From assembly GCA_947494435.1 (NCBI GenBank), contig CANLUY010000002.1:558001-622000 (forward strand): a stretch of DNA of 64,000 nucleotides. The letters are read 5' to 3'. The translations under genes and the position numbers were made by a program. The notes beneath the pieces were generated by a model, which was not told where the DNA came from, searched no databases, and saw only the letters and a program-made list of their open reading frames with translations. Below are positions 8,557 to 17,307 of this stretch, one piece after another. Position 1 is the first letter of the stretch. Each line of letters begins with the position of its first letter. This stretch comes from an uncultured Litoreibacter sp. (lineage in GTDB: Bacteria > Pseudomonadota > Alphaproteobacteria > Rhodobacterales > Rhodobacteraceae).

Positions 8557-11076
8557 GTGATCCTTCGTCCGATTCTATCCTTCTTTGGCTCGATCTTCAG
8601 CCTCGTCACGATTGGCGCGGTTGCTGTCGCTGGTCTGATCGTCGCGATCTTCATGATGTACGCGCGTGATCTGCCCAACACGGATCAATTGGCGCAATAC
8701 ACTCCGCCCACGATCAGCCGTATCTACTCCGGTCAGGGCGAATTGATTGATGAATTTGCACAAGAACGCCGTTTGTTCGCCCCGGCCGATGAAATCCCGG
8801 ATTTGGTCAAGCAGGCCTTCATTTCCGCCGAGGATAAATACTTCTATACGCACAAAGGCTATGATCCGCTCGGCATGGCGAAAGCCGCCATTGATGCAGC
8901 ACAAGGGGCTCGCCTACGGGGGGCGTCCACGATCACACAGCAGGTCATGAAGAACTTCCTTCTCGGCGGTGAACGGTCTGCCGAGCGTAAGATCAAGGAA
9001 TTGATACTCGCGTCCCGCATTGAGGGGACGTTGAGCAAGGACAAAATCCTCGAACTTTATCTCAATGAGATTTTTCTAGGTCAAAACAGCTTTGGCGTTG
9101 CTGCTGCCGCGCAGACCTATTTCAACAAAACACTCAGCCAGCTGACCACGGAAGAAGTGGCTTATCTCGCGGTCCTCCCCAAAGCGCCGTCGCGCTATCA
9201 CCCTGTGCGTCAAATGGAACGCGCTGTCGGTCGACGTAACTTCGTTTTGCGCGAAATGTTTGAGAACGGATACATTCCGAAGGAAGAGTATGATCGCGCG
9301 AAAGACTCGCCGCTTAAATCTGTTCAAAACGGTGATTACGATGCTTTCAAAGGCCAGATCCGTGACCGTGACTATTTTACAGATGAAATCCGTCGCCAAC
9401 TGTCTGACAACTTCGGGGAGGAAGAATTCTTTGGCGGCGGTCTGAGCATCCGCGCCACCGTGGACCGTCAACTCCAAGACGAAGCGGCCAAGTCTTTGCG
9501 CCGCGCGTTGGAAAAATACGACCGCGGGCAGGGCATCTTCCACCGTGTCAAAACCAAGATCGAACCGGAGAAGTTGCAAGCCGAAGGATGGAAAGAGGCG
9601 CTGTTCAACACGGTTTTCCCGCGCGATATCGCCGGATGGCGCACAGCCGTGGTGTTAAGCCTCGATGGTGCCGATGCATCCATCGGTGTGGAGGGTGTCG
9701 GTGTCGGCACAATCCAGGGAGCTGACGTCAAATGGGCTCGCCCGCGACGTGAGGATGGCAAGCTTGGAAAACGCCAATCCTCCGTCGATAATTTGCTAAG
9801 TGTCGGTGATGTGGTTCATGTGCGCGAGCGCGATGATGGCACGTGGTCGCTGCGTCAGATCCCGCAGGTCCAAGGTGGGTTCATGGCGATGGACGTAAAT
9901 ACCGGTCGCGTCTTGGCGATGCAGGGCGGGTTTTCTTACCAGCACTCCGTCTTCAACCGCGCGACGCAGGCCAAGCGCCAACCGGGCTCGTCCTTCAAGC
10001 CTTTTGTCTATGCGGCTGCCTTGGATTCCGGTTTCGCGCCAAACACAATCGTCGTGGATGCCCCGATTGAGATCAACACGCCGCAGGGTCTGTGGCGCCC
10101 TAAAAACGCGTCTAACAAGTTCTATGGCCCAGCCCCCTTGCGTACAGGGATCGAGCGGTCAAGGAACCTGATGACCATTCGTCTGGCTGAAGAGATCGGC
10201 ATGGGCACAGTCGCCAATTACGCAGAGCGGTTCGGCGTCTATGAGGACATGAACGCGTTCTTGTCGAACGCATTGGGCGCACAAGAATCCACGCTGTTCA
10301 AAATGGTTGCGGCCTACGCAATGTTCGCCAATGGCGGCGAACGGGTGGAACCTACGCTTGTTGACCGCGTTCAAGACCGCTGGGGCCGCACTGTCTATCG
10401 CCATGACCAACGCGTCTGCAACGATTGCCAACTGGCGTCGCTCGACGCGAATTTTGCGCCTCAGATCGTTTCCAACCGCGAACGCGTGATGAATGCGATT
10501 ACGGCCTACCAACTCACATCGATGATGCGCGGCGTTGTGGAGCGCGGAACAGCGGCGAAAACCGTTAACCTGTCTGTTCCGACAGCGGGCAAAACCGGCA
10601 CGACCAACGACGCGAAAGACGTCTGGTTTGTGGGCTTCACGTCTAACATCGTGGCAGGGTGCTATATCGGATATGACCGCCCACGTGGTTTGGGTCGCGG
10701 GGCATCAGGTGGCGGCATGTGTGGCCCGGTGTTCAACAGCTTCATGAAACAGGCAACAGCCAAATACGGTGGCGGCGACTTTGACGTCCCTGAGGGTGGA
10801 TACTTCGTACCGATTGACCGCTTCTCTGGCGCGGTGCTTCCTGCAGGGTCCAGAGGGCCAAATGTTGTCATGGAGTATTTCCGTGACGGAGAAGAGCCCG
10901 CATATGGCCTCGGTGCTATCCTTGATGGTGGCTTTGCTATGGGATCAAACCTTGATCTGATCCGCAGCGATGCGGACATCACTGCTGTCAAAGAGGTCGT
11001 GACCAGCACTGGCCGACGCGCCGTAATCCCCAAACGGGCCAACTCGGGAACACTGTCCGCAGGCGGCCTCTACTAG
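8557..11076 (+). CDS. mrcA: Penicillin-binding protein 1A (bifunctional transglycosylase/transpeptidase)
   Basis: Class A PBP that polymerises glycan strands and cross-links peptides. N-terminal membrane anchor (residues about 5-35), glycosyltransferase 51 domain (EDKYFYTHKGYD with catalytic Glu; RGASTITQQ; LYLNEIFLGQNSFG), an OB-like insert typical of PBP1a, then the transpeptidase domain with SSFK (nucleophile Ser), SRN and KTGT. 839 residues from the GTG at 8557, which has GGGGAA before it and agrees with the promoter position; an in-frame ATG at 8545 would add four residues but leaves almost no leader. The gene has its own promoter and is followed by prfB. Confidence 0.95.
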   Translation: MILRPILSFFGSIFSLVTIGAVAVAGLIVAIFMMYARDLPNTDQLAQYTPPTISRIYSGQGELIDEFAQERRLFAPADEIPDLVKQAFISAEDKYFYTHKGYDPLGMAKAAIDAAQGARLRGASTITQQVMKNFLLGGERSAERKIKELILASRIEGTLSKDKILELYLNEIFLGQNSFGVAAAAQTYFNKTLSQLTTEEVAYLAVLPKAPSRYHPVRQMERAVGRRNFVLREMFENGYIPKEEYDRAKDSPLKSVQNGDYDAFKGQIRDRDYFTDEIRRQLSDNFGEEEFFGGGLSIRATVDRQLQDEAAKSLRRALEKYDRGQGIFHRVKTKIEPEKLQAEGWKEALFNTVFPRDIAGWRTAVVLSLDGADASIGVEGVGVGTIQGADVKWARPRREDGKLGKRQSSVDNLLSVGDVVHVRERDDGTWSLRQIPQVQGGFMAMDVNTGRVLAMQGGFSYQHSVFNRATQAKRQPGSSFKPFVYAAALDSGFAPNTIVVDAPIEINTPQGLWRPKNASNKFYGPAPLRTGIERSRNLMTIRLAEEIGMGTVANYAERFGVYEDMNAFLSNALGAQESTLFKMVAAYAMFANGGERVEPTLVDRVQDRWGRTVYRHDQRVCNDCQLASLDANFAPQIVSNRERVMNAITAYQLTSMMRGVVERGTAAKTVNLSVPTAGKTGTTNDAKDVWFVGFTSNIVAGCYIGYDRPRGLGRGASGGGMCGPVFNSFMKQATAKYGGGDFDVPEGGYFVPIDRFSGAVLPAGSRGPNVVMEYFRDGEEPAYGLGAILDGGFAMGSNLDLIRSDADITAVKEVVTSTGRRAVIPKRANSGTLSAGGLY

Positions 11077-11109
11077 ACAAGCTATTCACAGTTCACAAAG
11101 ATATTGGAC

Positions 11110-11127
11110 GGCGCTCGGCAGAGCGCC
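11110..11127 (+). terminator. Hairpin between mrcA and prfB
   Basis: GGCGCTC (11110-11116) pairs perfectly with GAGCGCC (11121-11127) across a 4-base loop, 34 bases after mrcA. It lacks a T-tract, so it may be a weak terminator or an RNA-processing hairpin. Confidence 0.4.
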
Positions 11128-11164
11128 TATCAAGGCCGCGACACCGTCTAAGAAAGATAAAATC

Positions 11165-12286
11165 ATGCGCGCAGAAGCACAAAACTCGGTCGATGCCATT
11201 ACCAAATCCTTGGAGCTTCTCAAAAGCCGTATGGATTGGGAAACAGCCGCGCATCGTCTTGAGGAATTCAACGCACGCGTAGAAGACCCAACCCTTTGGG
11301 ATGATCCGGAAAAAGCCCAAAAGTTAATGCGTGACCGTCAGTCGCTTGTTGATGCGATGGAGAGCTATACTTCCATGCAGCAAGAGCTTGATGACAATGT
11401 CGAACTGATCGAGCTTGGCGAGATGGAAGATGACGCTGATGTCGTGGCAGAAGCCGAAGAGGCGTTGAAAGCGCTCGTTGAAAAGTCCGCAGCCAAAGAA
11501 CTCGAGGCACTTCTGGATGGTGAAGCCGACGCAAACGACACGTTCCTTGAAATCAATGCCGGTGCAGGTGGTACGGAAAGCTGTGACTGGGCCTCCATGC
11601 TGGCGCGTATGTATGTGCGCTGGGCCGAGAAGCGCGGCTTCAAAGTGGAACTGCAGTCACAGTCGCCGGGTGATGAGGCCGGGATCAAATCCGCAGCCTA
11701 CAAGATCAGTGGCCACAACGCTTACGGCTGGCTGAAATCAGAAAGCGGTGTGCACCGTCTCGTGCGTATTTCCCCGTTTGATTCCGCTGCGAAGCGGCAC
11801 ACCTCCTTCACATCGGTCTGGGTCTATCCGGTGGTTGATGACAATATTGATATTGAGGTGAACCCAAGTGATATCCGCATTGATACCTACCGCTCATCCG
11901 GGGCAGGCGGGCAGCACGTCAATACCACTGACTCCGCTGTGCGGATCACACATGAGCCAACAGGCATTGTCGTGACAAGCTCCGAAAAATCACAACACCA
12001 AAACCGCGACATTGCGATGAAAGCACTCAAATCGCGTTTGTATCAGATGGAGCTGGACCGCCGGAATGCGGCGATCAACGAGGCGCATGAGAACAAAGGT
12101 GACGCGGGTTGGGGCAACCAAATCCGCTCCTATGTTTTGCAGCCCTATCAGATGGTCAAAGACCTGCGTACGAATTTCGAGACTTCAGATACCAAAGGCG
12201 TGCTCGATGGCGACCTCGATGGGCTTATGGCTGAAACTCTGGCGCAAAATGTCTCTGGCAAAAGCCGCGCCGACGCACAGGCTTAG
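11165..12286 (+). CDS. prfB: Peptide chain release factor 2
   Basis: Recognises UGA and UAA stop codons and triggers peptide release. 373 residues, full length. The GGQ motif is at residues 248-250 (SSGAGGQHVNTTD), and the stop-codon-reading tripeptide SPF lies in LVRISPFDSAAKRH. One uninterrupted frame runs from MRAEAQNSVDAI, so the programmed +1 frameshift that regulates prfB in E. coli and many other bacteria is absent. Converges with an MFS gene, with only 12 bases between. Confidence 0.97.
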   Translation: MRAEAQNSVDAITKSLELLKSRMDWETAAHRLEEFNARVEDPTLWDDPEKAQKLMRDRQSLVDAMESYTSMQQELDDNVELIELGEMEDDADVVAEAEEALKALVEKSAAKELEALLDGEADANDTFLEINAGAGGTESCDWASMLARMYVRWAEKRGFKVELQSQSPGDEAGIKSAAYKISGHNAYGWLKSESGVHRLVRISPFDSAAKRHTSFTSVWVYPVVDDNIDIEVNPSDIRIDTYRSSGAGGQHVNTTDSAVRITHEPTGIVVTSSEKSQHQNRDIAMKALKSRLYQMELDRRNAAINEAHENKGDAGWGNQIRSYVLQPYQMVKDLRTNFETSDTKGVLDGDLDGLMAETLAQNVSGKSRADAQA

Positions 12287-12298
12287 TGTCCCAAGGGC

Positions 12299-13819
12299 CT
12301 AAGACAACGCGTTGCTGAGATCAGCGGCTTTGTCCTTTTTAGGCCGCCAATGTCCCGTCGTTCCACTGAACAACGAGATCACCGCACTGATGATGCACAG
12401 CACTGACGCGACACTCGCGAATCTTGCAAAGGCCGCGTTAGAGGCCGTCGCGTGGCTGGCCAGATCCGATGCCTCGCCGAAGCTGCCTTCGCCGCCTGCT
12501 GCCCCGTAGGTGACTGCAATGACGCTGCCCATTGCCGCGACTGAAATCAGTCCCGCCATACGCGTCACTGCGTTGTTCACTCCGGACGCAGTTCCGGTTT
12601 TGTGGGATTCCACGGAACCCATCACCGCCGTGGACAGCGGAGCCACGACCAACGCCATCCCGATGCCCTGCAAACACATCGCGGGCATGACAGCTCCCCA
12701 GAAGTTTTGAGTTGGCACCACAGCAGCCAGCGATCCGTACCCCAACGCCAAGACAAGCGAGCCGGTGAACAGCAACGGCGCGGGTCCGTATCGGTCAGCT
12801 AGTTTCCCAGACACGCCCGATAGCGACGCGATGAAGAAAGAGAGGGGGGCATAAGCCGCAGATGTCTCGATCTCCGTAATGCCCCAGCCGCCAACCACCG
12901 CCATTGGCAGGTACATAGAGATGGTTGAGAACGAAAAATAGATGAAGAAGCTTACGATATTGGCAATGGTAAATCTGCGGTTCTTGAACAGGCCCAATGG
13001 CATCATCGGATGCGGGCTGGTTGCTTCCACCCAAAGAAACGCGCCCAGCGCGAGGATACCGGCACCTGCGATTGCGAGCGATTTGGCATCAACAAGGTTT
13101 CCATGCTCGGCCCCCGTAAGCGCCCACGCAATGAGGCCAAGACCCAAGGTCGCCAAGATACCGCCAGGAAAGTCGACACCACGTTCCGGTTGAGCAGGGT
13201 CTTGCTCGATTTTCGACCACAAGACATACAATGCCAAACCACCCAAAGGCAGATTGATCGCAAAAATCCAACGCCACGTGTCCTGATCCCCAAAGGTCAG
13301 GGCAAGTCCGCCGATGATCGGCCCCAAAGCGGCTGTGATGGCGGAGGATGCAGCCCAGATACCTATGGCCTTGCCACGCTCCTCAGGCGGATAGGCCCGT
13401 GAAATTAACGCAAGCGATCCCGGCACCATGAAGGCCGCACCAATACCTTGCAGGCCTCGTGCGACAATCAGAAATTGAGGTGTCGGGGCCAAAGCACAAG
13501 CGATAGAAGCCAAAACGAACAGGGCGATGCCACCCGCAAAGATACGCGCAAGTCCAAACCTGTCCCCGATCGCACCACCGACGAGGATCAACGCGGACAA
13601 AGTCAGCATGTAAGCGTTGGAAATCCACTGCGCTTGTACAAGCGTAGCGACAAGTGAATCGCGCATCCCGGGCAAGGCGATCGCCACCATAGAGCCGTCA
13701 ATAAATCCGAGGCCCGAGGCAAGAATAGCAGCAAACAGAATATATTTGCGCGCTTCTGGAGCGCATAAAGTATAAGGCCCCGAACCGGTAATCGGTTCAG
13801 TGGCCGGGGTATCAGTCAT
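12299..13819 (-). CDS. MFS transporter, DHA2 family (14-TM drug/proton antiporter type)
   Basis: 506 residues with about 14 hydrophobic segments. Family motifs include the D1-type stretch GLGFIDGSMVAIALPGM in TM1, GGAIGDRFGLAR (motif A) and the motif-C-like region GPIIGG. Members export drugs, dyes or small metabolites using the proton gradient; the substrate is unknown. The start lies 4 bases after the bactofilin stop and has no clear Shine-Dalgarno, so translational coupling to bactofilin is likely. A transporter as third gene after M23-bactofilin is unexpected functionally. Confidence 0.88.
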   Translation of the reverse strand: MTDTPATEPITGSGPYTLCAPEARKYILFAAILASGLGFIDGSMVAIALPGMRDSLVATLVQAQWISNAYMLTLSALILVGGAIGDRFGLARIFAGGIALFVLASIACALAPTPQFLIVARGLQGIGAAFMVPGSLALISRAYPPEERGKAIGIWAASSAITAALGPIIGGLALTFGDQDTWRWIFAINLPLGGLALYVLWSKIEQDPAQPERGVDFPGGILATLGLGLIAWALTGAEHGNLVDAKSLAIAGAGILALGAFLWVEATSPHPMMPLGLFKNRRFTIANIVSFFIYFSFSTISMYLPMAVVGGWGITEIETSAAYAPLSFFIASLSGVSGKLADRYGPAPLLFTGSLVLALGYGSLAAVVPTQNFWGAVMPAMCLQGIGMALVVAPLSTAVMGSVESHKTGTASGVNNAVTRMAGLISVAAMGSVIAVTYGAAGGEGSFGEASDLASHATASNAAFARFASVASVLCIISAVISLFSGTTGHWRPKKDKAADLSNALS

Positions 13820-13823
13820 TCAA

Positions 13824-14342
13824 TTAGCTTTTTGCAGCCTCTGCTTTTGCCACTGGCGTGGCTGTGGCAGAAGATTTTGCACCGGTGTTAAGCGGATCAT
13901 CCTGGCGCTGCACGGAGCCTTCGAAATGGGCGCCCGACTCAATAGCAATGGTTTTGTGGATGATGTCGCCCTCAACACGGGCAGTGGATGTAAGGCGGAC
14001 CTTCAGGCCACGCACGCGACCAACAATGCGACCGTTTACCACGACGTCGTCGGCGATAATTTCGCCCTTGATCACTGCAGTCTCCCCGACTGTCAGCAAA
14101 TGGGCGCGAATGTCGCCTTCGACAGTACCTTCGACTTGGATGTCTCCCGCTGTCTTCAAATTCCCTGTGATGGTCAGATCGCTCGACAGAACAGACGGGG
14201 CTGCCTTTGGACGTGGCGCGGAACTTGCCAGGTCAGATTTGGGCGCCGGTGCCGGCGAAGACGAGGATGCGGGCGCCGCTGGGACTGCAGGCTTTGCATC
14301 GGAAGAAGAAGAGGGATCGTTGATTTTGCTTTTAGAAAACAT
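13824..14342 (-). CDS. Bactofilin (polymer-forming cytoskeletal protein)
   Basis: 172 residues. The central bactofilin domain (about 50-150) is a right-handed beta-helix of repeating short strands (ITGNLKTAGDIQVEGTVEGD, VGETAVIKGEI, VNGRIVGRV, STARVEGDI). The N-terminal 50 residues are Ala/Pro/Ser-rich and disordered, as usual. Bactofilins form nucleotide-independent filaments that position cell-wall enzymes. The start overlaps the end of the M23 peptidase gene by 11 bases; pairing of bactofilin with an M23 peptidase is a known conserved arrangement (for example in Helicobacter and Caulobacter relatives) and implies a scaffold-enzyme pair. Confidence 0.95.
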   Translation of the reverse strand: MFSKSKINDPSSSSDAKPAVPAAPASSSSPAPAPKSDLASSAPRPKAAPSVLSSDLTITGNLKTAGDIQVEGTVEGDIRAHLLTVGETAVIKGEIIADDVVVNGRIVGRVRGLKVRLTSTARVEGDIIHKTIAIESGAHFEGSVQRQDDPLNTGAKSSATATPVAKAEAAKS

Positions 14343-15678
14343 CGCGTCCTGCCTTGATGTAAGTCATTGGGTTAACGGGATTTCCGTTGATCCGCACCTC
14401 ATAATGAAGATGCACACCCGTCACCCGGCCAGTAGCTCCCATATCACCGATACGATCACCACGCGAGACCCTTTGTCCAACTTTAACGCGAATTTTTGAG
14501 TTATGCGCATAGCGTGTTTCGATGCCAAACGCGTGTTTGATTTTGACCAACCTACCATATCCTGATTGCCAACCGGCGAAGGTCACAACACCGTCCGCCG
14601 AGGCATAGATTGGGGTGCCGCTCGGACCCGCAAAATCAACACCGGCATGCATCCGCCGGCCAGCCCCTTTTGGATCACGACGATAGCCGAAACCGGATGT
14701 GAATCGGTAAGCGGACTTCACAGGAAGGCCAACAGGCGTCTTGTCCGCGGCAATTCTGAACAAATTGATCCGATCAAGCTCTTTGAGAATCGTATTCGCG
14801 CGGGCACTGGTCTGATCTTTCACAGTCGCCCCGCCACTGGTCGATTTGGTTGCGGGCAGCAACGGCCCACCTTGACCTGAATATCCACGGCGCACTTCAT
14901 TCAGAATGGACTCGGTAGGCATGCCAGCTGCGCGGAACATTTTGTCCAACGGCTCAAGCGAGACGGTCACGGCTTCTTCAAGACGCTGGAAGATGCGATT
15001 ATTGCGATCTTCGTTGAGCTGCATCTCGAATTTCAAGTCTTCGACGATTTGCTCAGCCTCGGAGGAAAACTTGATCGCCTCATCGCGCTCAGACGCTGTT
15101 TCTTCCAACGCCGCCGTCAGAAAGGAGACAGACCCTTCAGACGTGCCGTCTTCTGCGAAAGCAGGAGCGTTCGCGGCATCGCCAGAATCCAACTTGGCCA
15201 CCAGTGTCTCATGCTCGGTGCGAGCCGTGTCACGCTCGCGGATAGTCCGGCGCAACGTCTTCTGGATGACTTCAATGCCGGTTTCCAACTCGGTGCGGCG
15301 ATCCTCAGACGCAAGCAGGGAGCTTTGCATCTCGGAGATTTGTTCTAACGCGACAAAGAAGCGATCTTGTGCTGCAGCCGCTTCGGACGCTCGGTCGTCT
15401 CGCTCTTGGCTCAATGCGTTCAGCCGTGCCTCATAAATATCGCGCTCGCGCTGCGATTGCTCACGCTGGTTTCCGGAGCTGATTGAGTCCATCAAAAAGA
15501 TCGCCGTGACAACAATTGTCCAGCTCATCAGAACGGCGCCACCGGCAAGAACACTCGCCATCGTCAATGGACGCAAACGGATGAACCGTGTGCCGGTATC
15601 TGACTTCAGAAAAAGGCGCTGCTCGGGCAGCTTGCGCTCAAGCGATGTGTTGAGCGTGTCTAGCAGTTTTCTACGCAA
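14332..15678 (-). CDS. M23-family metallopeptidase with transmembrane anchor and coiled coil
   Basis: 448 residues: cytoplasmic N-terminus, one membrane segment (about 38-62, TMASVLAGGAVLMSWTIVVT), a long coiled coil (about 65-200) and a C-terminal LytM/M23 domain with zinc motifs HAGVDF and HLHYE. It hydrolyses peptide cross-links of peptidoglycan. The start used is TTG at 15678; the next internal ATG would delete the residues before the membrane helix. It heads a leftward operon with bactofilin and an MFS transporter. Both zinc-binding motifs are intact, so it is probably active rather than a degenerate activator. Confidence 0.92.
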   Translation of the reverse strand: MRRKLLDTLNTSLERKLPEQRLFLKSDTGTRFIRLRPLTMASVLAGGAVLMSWTIVVTAIFLMDSISSGNQREQSQRERDIYEARLNALSQERDDRASEAAAAQDRFFVALEQISEMQSSLLASEDRRTELETGIEVIQKTLRRTIRERDTARTEHETLVAKLDSGDAANAPAFAEDGTSEGSVSFLTAALEETASERDEAIKFSSEAEQIVEDLKFEMQLNEDRNNRIFQRLEEAVTVSLEPLDKMFRAAGMPTESILNEVRRGYSGQGGPLLPATKSTSGGATVKDQTSARANTILKELDRINLFRIAADKTPVGLPVKSAYRFTSGFGYRRDPKGAGRRMHAGVDFAGPSGTPIYASADGVVTFAGWQSGYGRLVKIKHAFGIETRYAHNSKIRVKVGQRVSRGDRIGDMGATGRVTGVHLHYEVRINGNPVNPMTYIKAGRDVF

Positions 15679-15871
15679 TTGATTATGTCCCGTCTTTCCA
15701 TCCCCGTCCGCGCTGGTGCCAGTGTCCCCACATCCGACGCGCGCGCACGTCTTCTTAAATTGTGTCTAAAATCATCGCAACTAAACAACAGTCTTTCAGC
15801 GTGTCTTGTGCGGTTTTTTGCTTACCTGAAACGCGTTTACGTCGCGATTGTCATAAACTGAGACAAGTGCC

Positions 15872-16708
15872 TCAACGTAAAGCAGCAGGAATCGGCAAGG
15901 AGTCTTCGGTCAGCGGCCAGTAGAAATCCGGAGCAATGCCCGCATCTGCCCGTTTTTCAACATTAAAGGGAGGACGCAGTTTTGGCGGAAAATAGCGCCG
16001 GACAAGTGAATGAAACGCATCCTTTGGGTCTCGATTTTCTCGACCGCAAAGGAAGTGAAACCATTTGGAGCCGTACGCCACATGCGCCACTTCTTCGCTG
16101 TAGATCGCTTCTAACGCTTCGACCGTTTCAGTGTCTTTCGCTTGCTTGAACAGCTTGATCATACCCGGCGTGACATCCAGTCCACGCGCTTCCAAAACCA
16201 TAGGAACGACGGCCAGACGTCCAAGAATGTCCTGCGCTGTCACTTGCGCCGATTGCCACATGCCTGCATGTGCGGGCAGCGCGCCGTAATGGCTGTCATA
16301 CGCGGCCAAACGATCCGTGAGCAGTTTGAAATGCTTCGATTCCTCATCCGCTGATTTCACCCAATCATCGTAAAACCCAATGGGAAAAGATGTTTCAGGG
16401 AAGCGTGCCACCATGTCCCAATGCAAGTCCACCGCATTCAACTCGATATGCGCGATTGCATGGATCATCGCCATACGCCCCTCAGCCGTGCCGGGTTTGC
16501 GCGATGGAACATCTTTGGGGGCCAGCAATTCCGGTTTGGCCGGGCGGGAGGGTGTGTCGGGTGGGCAAGTGTCACCCAACTCAATCGTCTCGCCAGCCTT
16601 TCTCGCAGCAAACCACCGCGCCGCATGTGCGCGGCTCAGCGCAACTTTCTGGTGGGGATCCGAGGTCGTCAAAACCTCCACCGCCATATCGCGCAGCGTT
16701 TGGCTCAT
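15872..16708 (-). CDS. DUF455 family, ferritin-like protein
   Basis: 278-residue member of the DUF455 group, which has a ferritin-like four-helix core. Candidate di-metal ligands are seen in IAHIELNAVDLHWD, SADEESKHF and YSEEVAHVAYG. No enzymatic reaction is established for the family. Its ATG overlaps the bcp stop (ATGA), so the two are co-translated; pairing with a thiol peroxidase hints at oxidative-stress or metal handling, which is inference. Confidence 0.85.
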   Translation of the reverse strand: MSQTLRDMAVEVLTTSDPHQKVALSRAHAARWFAARKAGETIELGDTCPPDTPSRPAKPELLAPKDVPSRKPGTAEGRMAMIHAIAHIELNAVDLHWDMVARFPETSFPIGFYDDWVKSADEESKHFKLLTDRLAAYDSHYGALPAHAGMWQSAQVTAQDILGRLAVVPMVLEARGLDVTPGMIKLFKQAKDTETVEALEAIYSEEVAHVAYGSKWFHFLCGRENRDPKDAFHSLVRRYFPPKLRPPFNVEKRADAGIAPDFYWPLTEDSLPIPAALR

Positions 16709-17166
16709 GCTGATTGCGCTGCTTCCAATACGGCGTCTACATGACCAGGAACACGCACTTTATGCCATGCTTTCAGCACTTTGCCGTCCGACCCTATCAA
16801 GAAGGTCGAGCGCTCGATACCCATATAGGTCTTGCCGTACATGCTCTTTTCTTTCCAGACACCGTAGGCCTCACAGACCTTATCATCTGCATCAGAGGCC
16901 AAAATCACACCAAGGCTATGCTTGGCCAGAAACTTATCATGCTTGGCAACCGTATCTTTCGAGATGCCAATGATCTCGCATCCCGCGGCTTTGAACGCGT
17001 CAAGCTGTTCCGTGAACCCAATAGATTCCTTCGTGCAGCCTGGTGTGTCATCTTTGGGATAGAAATAAACCACGACCTTTCCGGGACGCAGGGCGGAAAG
17101 TGAAACTGTACCACCGCCATCACGCGGCAAAGTGAAGTCTGGTGCCATGTCGCCTTCGGAGATCAT
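16705..17166 (-). CDS. bcp: Thioredoxin-dependent peroxiredoxin, Bcp type
   Basis: 153 residues. Reduces hydroperoxides through a peroxidatic cysteine in DDTPGCTKES. Start chosen at the ATG 17166 (MISEGDMAPDF), the family start, with AAAGGA nine bases before it; an upstream frame to 17205 is probably untranslated. Stop overlaps the start of the DUF455 gene. Divergent from the large AsmA-like gene. Confidence 0.94.
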   Translation of the reverse strand: MISEGDMAPDFTLPRDGGGTVSLSALRPGKVVVYFYPKDDTPGCTKESIGFTEQLDAFKAAGCEIIGISKDTVAKHDKFLAKHSLGVILASDADDKVCEAYGVWKEKSMYGKTYMGIERSTFLIGSDGKVLKAWHKVRVPGHVDAVLEAAQSA

Positions 17167-17307
17167 CGGTCGAGTCCTTTCGATTGGTCTATACATGTGA
17201 CGCATAAAAGTGATGTGGCTGGGAAGCTAGAGCGGTATAAGAAAATATAAAGACGGCAGCGACGATTTGTTCGCAAGGATCAAACGTCGTCCAAGCAATG
17301 AGGCAGA

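Noticed and set aside
15679-15861. A 60-codon frame before the M23 gene
   Set aside because: Runs against the promoter region of a leftward operon and shows no start signal or similarity.
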